Positions 17,963 to 25,354 of a stretch of DNA of 64,000 nt are shown here, in pieces. The stretch lies in assembly GCF_024171995.1 (NCBI RefSeq), contig NZ_JAMTCT010000003.1:372001-436000 (forward strand), given 5' to 3'. A program made the position numbers and the translations under genes. Within the stretch, counting starts at the first letter, position 1. Each line of letters begins with the position of its first letter. The notes below the pieces were generated by a model. That model was not told where the DNA came from, made no database searches, and was given only the letters and a program-made list of their open reading frames with translations. The stretch comes from Promicromonospora umidemergens (GTDB lineage Bacteria; Actinomycetota; Actinomycetes; Actinomycetales; Cellulomonadaceae).

Positions 17963-18880
17963 CTACTCCGCGCCGACGATCTCTTCCCAGACGTCCTCGT
18001 CCATGCGCTTCGTGCGGACGGCGTCGGCGCGCGCTGCGAGCTCCTCGTCCGGCGGGAACGTGATCTCCTCGAGGCACAGCCCCTCCGGCGGCACGACGAA
18101 GACGCCCGCGTCCCGGCGCCGGCTCGCCAGGAGGACCGCCGGCCAGCTCACGGGGCGGCGCCCCTCCCCCACCGCTATGGACGCACCGACCAGCGCCCGC
18201 ACCATGTTGTGGCAGAACGCGTCGGCGACGACGTGCGCGATCGCGAGCCCGGCGTCCGGTCCCTCGGTAGGCCGCTCCCAGGCGATGCGCTGCAGCTCGC
18301 GGATGGTTGTCGCACCCGGCCGGGGCTTGCAGTACGAGGCGAAGTCGCGGACCCCGGTGAGCGGGCGGACGGCGTCGTCCATCGCGGCGACGTCGAGCGG
18401 CTTACGGGACCACAGGACGTGCCTGCGGCGCAGCGGGTCCCTGAGCTCGAGGGCGTCAGCGATCCGGTAGGTGTAGCGGCGGCGCAGTGCGGAGAAGCGC
18501 GCGTCGAATCCCGGCGGCGCCGGATCGGCGGCGCGCACGACGACGTCGCCGGGGAGCACGCCCGTCAGCCGGGACACCAGCGCCTCCGCCGGTGTACGGC
18601 TGGACCGCCCGGAACGCCCGGGCAGCGCGGCCCAGGCACCCGCCTCGATGTCGACGTGCGCCACCTGCCCCCGTGCGTGGACGCCCGAGTCGGTGCGTCC
18701 GGCCACGGTGAACCGGGGCGTCGGCCGGCCGAGCTGCTCGCTGCGCAGGACGCGCGCGAGCCCCTCCTCGAGGGCACCTTCCACGGTGCGCAGGCCCGGC
18801 TGGCGCGCCCAGCCGGCGAAGCCGGTTCCGTCGTAGGCGAGGTCGAGGCGGGCCCTGATGAACTCGTTCACGTAGGTCAT
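17963..18880 (-). CDS. truA: tRNA pseudouridine(38-40) synthase
   Basis: Isomerises uridines 38-40 in the anticodon arm of many tRNAs. It is 305 residues, starting MTYVNEFIRARLDLAYDGTGFAGWARQ. The catalytic Asp is at about residue 64 in GRTDSGVHARGQVAH. Also present are RRYTYRIAD and FASYCKPRPGATTIRELQ, and the C-terminal AFCHNMVRALVGASIAVG. It sits between rplQ and rplM on the same strand, as in related genomes, except that a plus-strand ROK gene separates it from rplQ. Confidence 0.96.
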   Translation of the reverse strand: MTYVNEFIRARLDLAYDGTGFAGWARQPGLRTVEGALEEGLARVLRSEQLGRPTPRFTVAGRTDSGVHARGQVAHVDIEAGAWAALPGRSGRSSRTPAEALVSRLTGVLPGDVVVRAADPAPPGFDARFSALRRRYTYRIADALELRDPLRRRHVLWSRKPLDVAAMDDAVRPLTGVRDFASYCKPRPGATTIRELQRIAWERPTEGPDAGLAIAHVVADAFCHNMVRALVGASIAVGEGRRPVSWPAVLLASRRRDAGVFVVPPEGLCLEEITFPPDEELAARADAVRTKRMDEDVWEEIVGAE

Positions 18881-18918
18881 CTTCCCCGATCCTGGCTCAT
18901 GGTTCGTAAAGTGACGTC

Positions 18919-19680
18919 ATGGCAGACATCCTCACGCTGGCAGTCGACTGCGGTGGCGGCGGGATCAAGGCGGCAGTCCTCGACACGTCAGGCACCGCCC
19001 ACGCGACGCCGGTCCGCGTCCCGACGCCGTACCCCCTCCCGCCCGAGCTGCTCGTCGACACGATCGCGAAGATCGCCACCGACCTGCCGGCGGCCGGGCG
19101 GGTCACGGTCGGCCTGCCGGGCATGATCCGCAGCGGCGTCGTCGTGCACACGCCGCACTACATCACGCGGTCAGGGCCCCGCTCCCGCGTGCTGCCCGAC
19201 CTGCTCGACGCCTGGCGCAGCTTCGACATGCGCGCGGCGGTCGCGGAGCGGCTCGGCCTGCCCGCGCTCGTCCTGAACGACGCCGAGGTGCACGGCGCCG
19301 GCGTCGTCGCCGCGTCGGGTCTCGAGCTCGTCATCACCCTCGGCACCGGCCTGGGGACGGCCATGTTCCACGGCGGGCGCATAGCGCCGCACCTGGAGTG
19401 GTCGCACGCCCCGGTGCGCCGCAGCCTGACGTACGACCAGTACATCGGTGAGCCCGAACGCCGTCGGCTCGGTGACGGGCTGTGGTCGCGCCGGGTCGTC
19501 TCCGTCGTCGACGGCCTGCGACCCGTCTTCCTCTGGGACCGGCTCTACATCGGCGGCGGGAACGCACGGTGCATCACGCCGTCGGCACTCACCCGGCTCG
19601 GGGACGACGTCGTCATCGTGCCGAACTCCGCCGCGCTGGTGGGCGGCGCGCGAGCTTGGGACCTCCCAGCGACCACCTGA
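18919..19680 (+). CDS. ROK-family kinase, polyphosphate-glucokinase-like
   Basis: This 253-residue protein has the ROK/hexokinase fold. Its phosphate-1 motif is LAVDCGGGGIKAAVLD (residues ~6-21). The phosphate-2 region is VITLGTGLGTAMFHGGRIAPHLEW, and the C-terminal adenosine region is YIGGGNARCI. The substrate loop LVLNDAEVHGAGVV holds the likely catalytic Asp. Length and layout are closest to actinobacterial polyphosphate/ATP glucokinases (PpgK), which phosphorylate glucose, but I cannot exclude another sugar. It starts 38 bases from the divergent truA. Confidence 0.78.
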   Translation: MADILTLAVDCGGGGIKAAVLDTSGTAHATPVRVPTPYPLPPELLVDTIAKIATDLPAAGRVTVGLPGMIRSGVVVHTPHYITRSGPRSRVLPDLLDAWRSFDMRAAVAERLGLPALVLNDAEVHGAGVVAASGLELVITLGTGLGTAMFHGGRIAPHLEWSHAPVRRSLTYDQYIGEPERRRLGDGLWSRRVVSVVDGLRPVFLWDRLYIGGGNARCITPSALTRLGDDVVIVPNSAALVGGARAWDLPATT

Positions 19681-19729
19681 CGTGTCAGGCGTACGGGTCA
19701 GCAGGGTGACCCGTACGGCTGACACGTCA
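19678..19729. terminator. Long inverted repeat directly at the ROK gene stop
   Basis: Arms 19678-19700 and 19707-19729 (23 bases each) pair at 22 of 23 positions around a 6-base loop (GCAGGG). The left arm includes the TGA stop codon of the ROK gene. It is likely to act as a terminator for that gene, and because the hairpin is symmetric it could work in both directions. Confidence 0.65.
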
Positions 19730-19736
19730 CGGGACG

Positions 19737-19784
19737 ACGACGCCGGGCCGCACCCTCCGTACGGAAGGTGCGGCCCGGCGTCGT
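19737..19784. terminator. Second long hairpin between the ROK gene and rplQ
   Basis: ACGACGCCGGGCCGCACC (19737-19754) pairs perfectly over 18 bases with 19767-19784 around a 12-base loop. It lies 18 bases beyond the rplQ stop, so it is the expected terminator of the rpoA-rplQ unit. Together with the preceding hairpin it separates two converging genes. Confidence 0.75.
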
Positions 19785-19802
19785 GCAGGGGGAGAAAGAG
19801 GC

Positions 19803-20309
19803 TCAGGCCTCCTTCTTCTCCTCCGTGGTCTCCTCAGCCGGAGCGTCCTCGACCGGGGCGTCCTGGACGTCCTCGACCGGGGCGTCCTCGACGGGGGCGG
19901 CCTTCTCGGCGGCCTTGGTGGCCTCCTTGACGACTGCCTGCTTGGGGCTCACGGGCTCGGTGACGAGCTCGATGACCGCCATCGGCGCGTTGTCGCCCTT
20001 GCGGGTGCCGATCTTGGTGATGCGCGTGTAGCCACCGTTGCGCTCGGCCATGGCCGGGGCGATCTCGGTGAAGAGCGTGTGCACCACACCCTTGTCACGC
20101 ACGACGGTGAGCACGCGGCGACGAGCGGACAGGTCGCCCTTCTTCGCGAACGTGATCAGGCGCTCAGCCAGGGGACGCAGGCGCTTGGCCTTGGTCTCCG
20201 TGGTCGTGATGCGGCCGTGCTCGAAGAGGGAGGTCGACAGGTTCGCGAGGATCAGGCGCTGGTGAGCCGGGCTACCGCCGAGCCGCGGACCCTTGGTAGG
20301 GGTAGGCAT
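19803..20309 (-). CDS. rplQ: 50S ribosomal protein L17 (bL17) with acidic C-terminal tail
   Basis: A large-subunit protein that lies near the polypeptide exit. The N-terminal ~120 residues are canonical ([45 protein letters not shown]). They are followed by a ~45-residue tail with repeats of APVED and a KKEA end, giving 168 residues in total. Actinobacterial L17 proteins often carry such tails. Last gene of the transcription unit that includes rpoA, 55 bases downstream of it. Confidence 0.97.
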   Translation of the reverse strand: MPTPTKGPRLGGSPAHQRLILANLSTSLFEHGRITTTETKAKRLRPLAERLITFAKKGDLSARRRVLTVVRDKGVVHTLFTEIAPAMAERNGGYTRITKIGTRKGDNAPMAVIELVTEPVSPKQAVVKEATKAAEKAAPVEDAPVEDVQDAPVEDAPAEETTEEKKEA

Positions 20310-20364
20310 TACTTGTCTCCTTGGAAGTGGTTCCGCGCGTCCGGCCTAGGCCGGACGCGGGACG

Positions 20365-21381
20365 TCAGTACGACTGCTCGTCGCCGCTGTAGGCCGCGGA
20401 GTCGCCACCCTCGAAGTACGAAGCGCCGGCCGGATCGAAGTCCAGCGGCGAGTCCTTGAGGCTGAGGCCGAGCTCGGCCAGCTTCTCCTTGACCTCGGTG
20501 ATCGACTTGGCACCGAAGTTGCGGATGTCGAGCAGGTCCGCCTCGCTGCGAGCCACAAGCTCGCCCACCTGGTGGATGCCCTCGCGCTTGAGGCAGTTGT
20601 ACGAACGGATGGTGAGGTTGAGCTCCTCGATCGGCAGTGCCAGGTCCGCGGCCAGCGCGGTGTCCGTCGGCGACGGGCCGATCTCGATGCCCTCGGCCTC
20701 GACGTTCAGCTCACGTGCCAGGCCGAACAGCTCGACCAGGGTCTTGCCAGCCGATGCGAGCGCGTCGCGAGGCGTGATCGCCTGCTTGGTCTCGACGTCG
20801 ACGATGAGCTTGTCGAAGTCGGTGCGCTGCTCGACTCGGGTGGCCTCGACCTTGTACGTGACCTTGAGGACCGGCGAGTAGATCGAATCAACCGGGATGC
20901 GCCCGATCTCCGCGTCGAACTGCTTGTTCTGCGCGGCGGACACGTACCCACGGCCCCGCTCGACGGTCAGCTCGATCTCGAGCTTGCCCTTGTCGTTGAG
21001 GGTGGCGATGTGCAGGTCGGGGTTGTGGACCTCGACTCCCGCCGGCGGAACGATGTCCGCGGCGGTCACGATGCCGGCGCCCTGCTTGCGCAGGTACATC
21101 ACGACGGGCTCGTCGTTCTCCGAGGAGACGACGAGGTTCTTGATGTTGAGGATGATCTCGGTGACGTCCTCCTTCACGCCCGACACGGTGCTGAACTCGT
21201 GCAGCACACCGTCGATACGGATGGAGGTGACGGCCGCGCCCGGGATGGACGACAGCAGCGTGCGACGCATCGAGTTGCCGAGCGTGTAGCCGAAGCCAGG
21301 CTCGAGCGGCTCGATAGAGAAGCGGGAACGGCTCTCCGAGATGACCTCTTCGGTCAGCGTGGGGCGCTGTGCGATAAGCAC
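20365..21381 (-). CDS. rpoA: DNA-directed RNA polymerase subunit alpha
   Basis: Dimerises to nucleate RNA polymerase and, through its C-terminal domain, contacts UP elements and activators. It is 338 residues from a GTG start (GAAAGGACACCC upstream). The N-terminal domain holds [29 protein letters not shown] and KSPGVT-equivalent assembly regions. The C-terminal domain carries [27 protein letters not shown] and [14 protein letters not shown]. The usual upstream neighbour rpsD is missing. A 19-bp hairpin separates rpoA from rpsK, so it may have its own promoter. Confidence 0.98.
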   Translation of the reverse strand: MLIAQRPTLTEEVISESRSRFSIEPLEPGFGYTLGNSMRRTLLSSIPGAAVTSIRIDGVLHEFSTVSGVKEDVTEIILNIKNLVVSSENDEPVVMYLRKQGAGIVTAADIVPPAGVEVHNPDLHIATLNDKGKLEIELTVERGRGYVSAAQNKQFDAEIGRIPVDSIYSPVLKVTYKVEATRVEQRTDFDKLIVDVETKQAITPRDALASAGKTLVELFGLARELNVEAEGIEIGPSPTDTALAADLALPIEELNLTIRSYNCLKREGIHQVGELVARSEADLLDIRNFGAKSITEVKEKLAELGLSLKDSPLDFDPAGASYFEGGDSAAYSGDEQSY

Positions 21382-21513
21382 TGTGGGTGTCCTTTCAGTG
21401 TGCGTCCGCTATATGACGCATCACGGCATGCGATCTCTCGCTGCCTGGTGAGAACTCTGTCCGTCTCGACCAGGCGGGGGTGGTCACCGCGGACGGTGAG
21501 CCGATGTCGCGAT

Positions 21514-21553
21514 CAGGTTGTGCCTCCGGCCCCAGGGCCGGAGGCACAACCTG
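21514..21553. terminator. Perfect 19-bp hairpin between rpsK and rpoA
   Basis: Arm 21514-21532 is an exact inverted match to 21535-21553 with a 2-base centre. It is the strongest simple hairpin in this part of the window. It lies in the middle of what is usually a continuous operon, 13 bases after the rpsK stop. A terminator or an RNA-processing/stability element would both fit; no U-tract follows on the minus strand. Confidence 0.65.
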
Positions 21554-21565
21554 GCGCAACAAGCA

Positions 21566-21970
21566 TCAGACGCGGCGACGCTTCGGGGGGCGGCAGCCGT
21601 TGTGAGCCTGGGGCGTCACGTCCTGGATCGAGCCGACCTCGAGGCCGGTCGCCTGGAGCGAGCGGATCGCGGTCTCACGACCGGAACCCGGGCCCTTCAC
21701 GAAGACGTCGACCTTCTTGACGCCGTGCTCCTGCGCGCGGCGCGCGGCCGACTCGGCAGCCATCTGCGCGGCGTACGGGGTCGACTTACGGGAGCCCTTG
21801 AAGCCGACGTGGCCGGCGGACGCCCATGCGATCACAGCACCCGAGGGGTCGGTGATCGAGATGATCGTGTTGTTGAACGTGGACTTGATGTGCGCCTGGC
21901 CGAGCGGGACGTTCTTCTTGTCCTTGCGGCGCGGCTTGCGGCCGGCGGCGGCGCGAGTCTTGGGAGGCAT
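21566..21970 (-). CDS. rpsK: 30S ribosomal protein S11 (uS11)
   Basis: A platform protein next to the mRNA exit site and the E site. It has 134 residues. Landmarks are [47 protein letters not shown], read in pieces, and the C-terminal [21 protein letters not shown]. It follows rpsM with a 75-base gap. Confidence 0.98.
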   Translation of the reverse strand: MPPKTRAAAGRKPRRKDKKNVPLGQAHIKSTFNNTIISITDPSGAVIAWASAGHVGFKGSRKSTPYAAQMAAESAARRAQEHGVKKVDVFVKGPGSGRETAIRSLQATGLEVGSIQDVTPQAHNGCRPPKRRRV

Positions 21971-22045
21971 GTGTTTTTAGATCTCCTGGTCTGATCGGAC
22001 CGGGGCGGTCTCAGCTCGATGAGCCGACCGCTCCACGGACTGCTA

Positions 22046-22420
22046 TCAGCGGGCCTTCTTCTTGCCCGCGACGGTGCGCTTGGGACCCTTGCGGGTACGC
22101 GCGTTGGTCTTTGTGCGCTGACCACGCACCGGCAGTCCGCGACGGTGGCGGATGCCCTGGTAGGTACCGATCTCGACCTTGCGGCGGATGTCGGCCGCGA
22201 CCTCACGGCGGAGGTCACCCTCGAGCTTGAAGTTGCCCTCGAGGTGGTCGCGGAGCGCAACGAGCTCGGCGTCGCCGAGGTCCTTGACGCGGACGTCCGG
22301 GCTGATGCCCGTGGCGGCCAGGGTCTCCTTCGCGCGGGTACGACCCACACCGAAGATGTAAGTGAGCGCAACCTCAAGCCGCTTGTCGCGGGGGAGGTCG
22401 ACGCCGATAAGACGTGCCAT
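22046..22420 (-). CDS. rpsM: 30S ribosomal protein S13 (uS13)
   Basis: A head protein contacting the P-site tRNA and forming bridges to the 50S subunit. It is 124 residues from the ATG at 22420 ([21 protein letters not shown]). The motifs [40 protein letters not shown] and the basic tail are canonical. It is preceded by a 183-base gap after rpmJ that contains a small CCCGGGC / GCCCGGG hairpin (22580-22597). Confidence 0.98.
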   Translation of the reverse strand: MARLIGVDLPRDKRLEVALTYIFGVGRTRAKETLAATGISPDVRVKDLGDAELVALRDHLEGNFKLEGDLRREVAADIRRKVEIGTYQGIRHRRGLPVRGQRTKTNARTRKGPKRTVAGKKKAR

Positions 22421-22603
22421 GTGCCTTCCGGCTCCTGTACTGCTCATCGGAGGTCTGCCGCACCGCCATCCCGCGATTCACGCGAGCCCCGGCCTCCGGG
22501 CCGAGGGTTCCCCCCACCTGTGCGGCTGCCCGCTGGGTGAGGTTCGAGGTGGTGCGCTGGTGGTGGCCTCAGCCACCGACCCGGGCGGTTGCCCGGGACG
22601 TGA

Positions 22604-22717
22604 TCAGCCCTGGCGCTGCTTGTGGCGCAGGTTGTCGCAGATCACCATGACGCGACCGTGCCGGCGAATCACCTTGCACTTGTCGCAGATCTTCTTGACG
22701 CTCGGCTTGACCTTCAT
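22604..22717 (-). CDS. rpmJ: 50S ribosomal protein L36 (bL36), zinc-binding form
   Basis: A 37-residue zinc-ribbon protein of the large subunit, [20 protein letters not shown] then [17 protein letters not shown]. The three Cys (CDKC and C of VICDN) and the His of LRHKQ form the zinc site, so this is the C+ paralogue. The ATG at 22717 follows a GGAAAAAT stretch. It lies between infA and rpsM as usual. Confidence 0.97.
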   Translation of the reverse strand: MKVKPSVKKICDKCKVIRRHGRVMVICDNLRHKQRQG

Positions 22718-22846
22718 CGGATTTTTCCTCCGCAACGAACGTCCGGTCTCCCGGTGCGCACGCAGCAGTGTCGTGGGTGGTCGATCATGCGGCGACGTCA
22801 CCTCCCGGCCAGGCCGTGGACGACGTAGCCCCGGATCGGGGACTGA

Positions 22847-23068
22847 CTACTTGTAGCGGTAGACGATCCGGCCGCGGGACAGGTCGTACGGGCTGAGCTC
22901 CACCACCACGCGGTCCTCGGGAAGGATCCGGATGTAGTGCTGACGCATCTTGCCCGAGATGTGCGCGAGAACTCTGTGACCGTTCGACAGCTCTACGCGG
23001 AACATCGCGTTCGGCAGAGCCTCGATCACGCTGCCCTCAATCTCGATGACACCGTCCTTCTTTGCCAT
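22847..23068 (-). CDS. infA: Translation initiation factor IF-1
   Basis: This 73-residue OB-fold protein binds the 30S A site and helps IF-2/IF-3 select the initiator tRNA. The sequence [20 protein letters not shown] and the later [21 protein letters not shown] are essentially invariant in actinobacteria. The ATG at 23068 has GCGGAGGAT before it. It is the first gene of the infA-rpmJ-rpsM-rpsK unit. Confidence 0.98.
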   Translation of the reverse strand: MAKKDGVIEIEGSVIEALPNAMFRVELSNGHRVLAHISGKMRQHYIRILPEDRVVVELSPYDLSRGRIVYRYK

Positions 23069-23189
23069 ATCCTCCGCTAACTCTCGTCGTGACTGCTTCC
23101 ACGCCCACGGCACCGCAGGATCCCTGCGACGCCGACAGTCAGGTGTGGATGTCGTGTGTGTCCGTATGCCGCCTACCTCGTGTGCCTCG

Positions 23190-23222
23190 GCCTGCGCCCC
23201 GCTTGCGCGGGGACCGGCAGGC
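23190..23222 (-). promoter_or_regulatory. Hairpin in the infA leader
   Basis: GCCTGC / GCAGGC outer arms enclose a CCCCGC-TTGC-GCGGGG inner stem. It lies between the predicted infA promoter and the infA start, so it could be a leader structure or attenuator. Nothing else is seen in the ~295-base gap from 23069 to 23363 apart from this hairpin and the promoter. Confidence 0.4.
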
Positions 23223-23277
23223 GCCGTGGCACCCTGTCAAGAACTGGAGGCGTTGAACGGACTACACCCAGCGGTCC

Positions 23278-23305
23278 AGCCTACGTCACTTCCGAAAGCA
23301 TTCAA
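23278..23305 (-). promoter_or_regulatory. Candidate infA promoter
   Basis: On the minus strand TTGAAT (23300-23305) and TAGGCT (23278-23283) are 16 bases apart. This would give a ~200-base leader. The match is moderate, and a TTGACA further downstream lacks a convincing -10 partner. Confidence 0.4.
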
Positions 23306-23363
23306 AGCGCAGGACGACGGCGTGGGCCACCGGGGGCCGTGAGCCTCGCCACGCGCACCCGCT

Positions 23364-23732
23364 TCAGAGGTCGTACTCGACTCCAGGCAGGCCGACCATC
23401 GTGTGCGGCAGGCTGTTGACGAAGAAGAACAGCATCGGGAGCCAGCCGAGCACGATCCCCAGACCGAGGGCGATGAGCACCGGACCACGGTGAGCCTTCC
23501 AGAGCCAGACACCGGCCGACCACACCACGATACCGAGCAGCAGGGCCGACTCCCACACGAGGAGCGACGTACCGAACCCGAGAACGATGCCGATCCACAG
23601 GAAAGGGCTCGGCGCGAGGCGGCGGACCCACGCGGCGAGCCAGCGCCCGAACCGCTTGAGGCCACGGCCCGCAGCCGGAGCGGCCCACGCAGAGCCGGCA
23701 CCGCTGGGCGGGGCGTGCACGTCATCGGTCAC
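23364..23732 (-). CDS. Small membrane protein of unknown function
   Basis: This 122-residue protein starts at a GTG (VTDDVHAPPSG). A ~40-residue Ala/Arg-rich cytosolic head is followed by about three hydrophobic helices: FLWIGIVLGFGTSLLVW, ALLLGIVVWSAGVWLW and VLIALGLGIVLGWLPMLFFFV. The tail is SLPHTMVGLPGVEYDL. It sits between map and infA, where such a gene is not part of the classical operon. I do not recognise the family. The ribosome site is weak, so the start is tentative. Confidence 0.7.
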   Translation of the reverse strand: MTDDVHAPPSGAGSAWAAPAAGRGLKRFGRWLAAWVRRLAPSPFLWIGIVLGFGTSLLVWESALLLGIVVWSAGVWLWKAHRGPVLIALGLGIVLGWLPMLFFFVNSLPHTMVGLPGVEYDL

Positions 23733-23821
23733 GATCCGATCGTAGCCAACTGACTCCGACTTAAATAGACCCCGGGTGAAAGTCGGCGATCCGGCTCGGC
23801 TGAGCTGCTCGGCCGATCGGC

Positions 23822-24709
23822 TCAGTCGAGCGCGACCGGCTCCACGCCGAAGACGCCGAGTCGCTCAGCTCCCCCGTCGACCGCGGTCAGGACCACTATG
23901 CCGTCCTCAAGGACCGCCGTGGAGTGTTCCCAGTGCGCCGCGCGGGCCCCGTCGACGGTCACCACCGTCCAGTCGTCCTCCAGGACCCTGGTCTCGGCAC
24001 CACCGCGCACGATCATCGGCTCGATCGCGAGGCACATCCCGGGACGCATGCGCGGCCCCGAGGCCGACGTCTTGTAGTTGTGCACGTCCGGCGGCTGGTG
24101 CATGGCGCTGCCGATACCGTGCCCGACGTAGTCCTCGACGATGCCGTACTCGACGCCGTTGAACTCCCCCGCCATCTCGACGGCGGCCTCCACTGCCTCT
24201 CCGACGGCGTTCAGCCGCTTCGCGGAGGCCAGGGCGGCGATGCCCGCCCACATGGCGGCCTCCGTCGTCCGGACGAGCGCGATGTCGGCGAGGTCCGCGC
24301 CCGCGGCGACCAGGTCGTCGTCGGGCAGCTTGTGGTCCAGGGCGCCCTCGGCGCCCAGGACGAACGAGATGGCCGAGTCGCCGTGCCACCCCTCGACGAT
24401 CGCACCGCAGTCGATCGAGACGAGGTCACCCGCCGCGAGCACCCGGCTACCCGGGATCCCGTGGATGACCTCGTCGTTGACCGACGTGCAGATCACGCCC
24501 GTGAACCCGTGGTAGCCGAGGAACGACGGCGCCGCACCGGCGTCGTCGATGGTCCGGGCGGCCACCGCGTCCAGGTCCGCGGTCGTCAGACCGGGCCGGG
24601 CCGCCGCCCGTACCGCGGCGAGAGTGTCCGCGACCACCAGACCGGCACGCCGCATGAGGCGCACCTGGTCCGGCGTCTTGTACTCGACCCGATCCCGTCC
24701 GAAGACCAC
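23822..24709 (-). CDS. map: Type I methionine aminopeptidase
   Basis: Removes the N-terminal Met from nascent proteins. It is 295 residues from a GTG (VVFGRDRVEYKTPDQVRLM). The dinuclear metal site is complete: Asp pair in SIDCGAIVEGWHGDSA, His in YVGHGIGSAMHQPP, Glu in MCLAIEPMIV and Glu in HWEHSTAVL. The start lies 3 bases after the adk stop, so the two are very probably translationally coupled (secY-adk-map). Confidence 0.96.
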   Translation of the reverse strand: MVFGRDRVEYKTPDQVRLMRRAGLVVADTLAAVRAAARPGLTTADLDAVAARTIDDAGAAPSFLGYHGFTGVICTSVNDEVIHGIPGSRVLAAGDLVSIDCGAIVEGWHGDSAISFVLGAEGALDHKLPDDDLVAAGADLADIALVRTTEAAMWAGIAALASAKRLNAVGEAVEAAVEMAGEFNGVEYGIVEDYVGHGIGSAMHQPPDVHNYKTSASGPRMRPGMCLAIEPMIVRGGAETRVLEDDWTVVTVDGARAAHWEHSTAVLEDGIVVLTAVDGGAERLGVFGVEPVALD

Positions 24710-24712
24710 GCC

Positions 24713-25354
24713 TCAGCCCAGCTGGGCCGCGAGAGCGGCGACGATGCGGTCGGTGACCTCGGCGACCTCGCCGACGCCGTCCACCTTGGCCAGCAGCCCA
24801 CGCTCCGCGTACGCCGCGGTGAGGGGAGCCGTCTCGGTGTCGTAGATGTCGAGCCGGCGGGCGATCCCCTCGGGGGTGTCGTCCTCGCGACCCTCCTCCT
24901 GCGCGCGCTTGGTGAGGCGCTCCATGAGCACGTCACGGTCCGCCGTCAGCTCGATCACGCCGTCGAGCTCCCACCCGACACCGGCGAGCGCGCTGTCCAG
25001 CTCGGAGACCTGAGCCGCGTTGCGCGGGTAGCCGTCGAGCAGGAACCCCTTCTTGACGTCCGCGTCGCCGAGACGGTCACGGACCATGGCGTTGGTGACC
25101 TCGTCCGGGACGAGCTCTCCTTTGTCCATGTAAGCCTTCGCCGTCGTGCCCAGCTCCGTGTTGCCCTTGATGTTGGCCCGGAAGATATCACCGGTGGAGA
25201 TGGCCACGATCCCGAAGACCTCGGCGAGGCGCGCGGCCTGCGTGCCCTTACCGACGCCCTGCGGGCCCATGATGACCAGGCGCGTGACCTGGCCCTCCTG
25301 GTCCGGACGAGCGTGCAGCTCGCGACGAGAGGTGGTGGTGGGGGTCTGGCTCAA
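24713..25354 (-). CDS. adk: Adenylate kinase with unusual start (probably TTG overlapping the secY stop)
   Basis: Interconverts ATP + AMP and 2 ADP. The core begins TRLVIMGPQGVGKGTQAARL and contains STGDIFR, GFLLDGYPRNAAQ and a short lid (RAQEEGREDDTPEGIARR) without zinc Cys. The codon where related enzymes start, five bases after a perfect AGGAGG, is GTC (25286-25288), not ATG/GTG. The next ATG (25270) would delete the first beta strand. The TTG at 25354 overlaps the secY stop (TTGA) and has GAAGGA eight bases upstream. It gives 213 residues with a ~22-residue extension, which I prefer. Follows secY, precedes map. Confidence 0.9.
   Translation of the reverse strand: MSQTPTTTSRRELHARPDQEGQVTRLVIMGPQGVGKGTQAARLAEVFGIVAISTGDIFRANIKGNTELGTTAKAYMDKGELVPDEVTNAMVRDRLGDADVKKGFLLDGYPRNAAQVSELDSALAGVGWELDGVIELTADRDVLMERLTKRAQEEGREDDTPEGIARRLDIYDTETAPLTAAYAERGLLAKVDGVGEVAEVTDRIVAALAAQLG

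Noticed and set aside
22362-22856. Plus-strand ORF across rpsM start and rpmJ
   Set aside because: Overlaps two certain ribosomal protein genes in antisense and has random composition.
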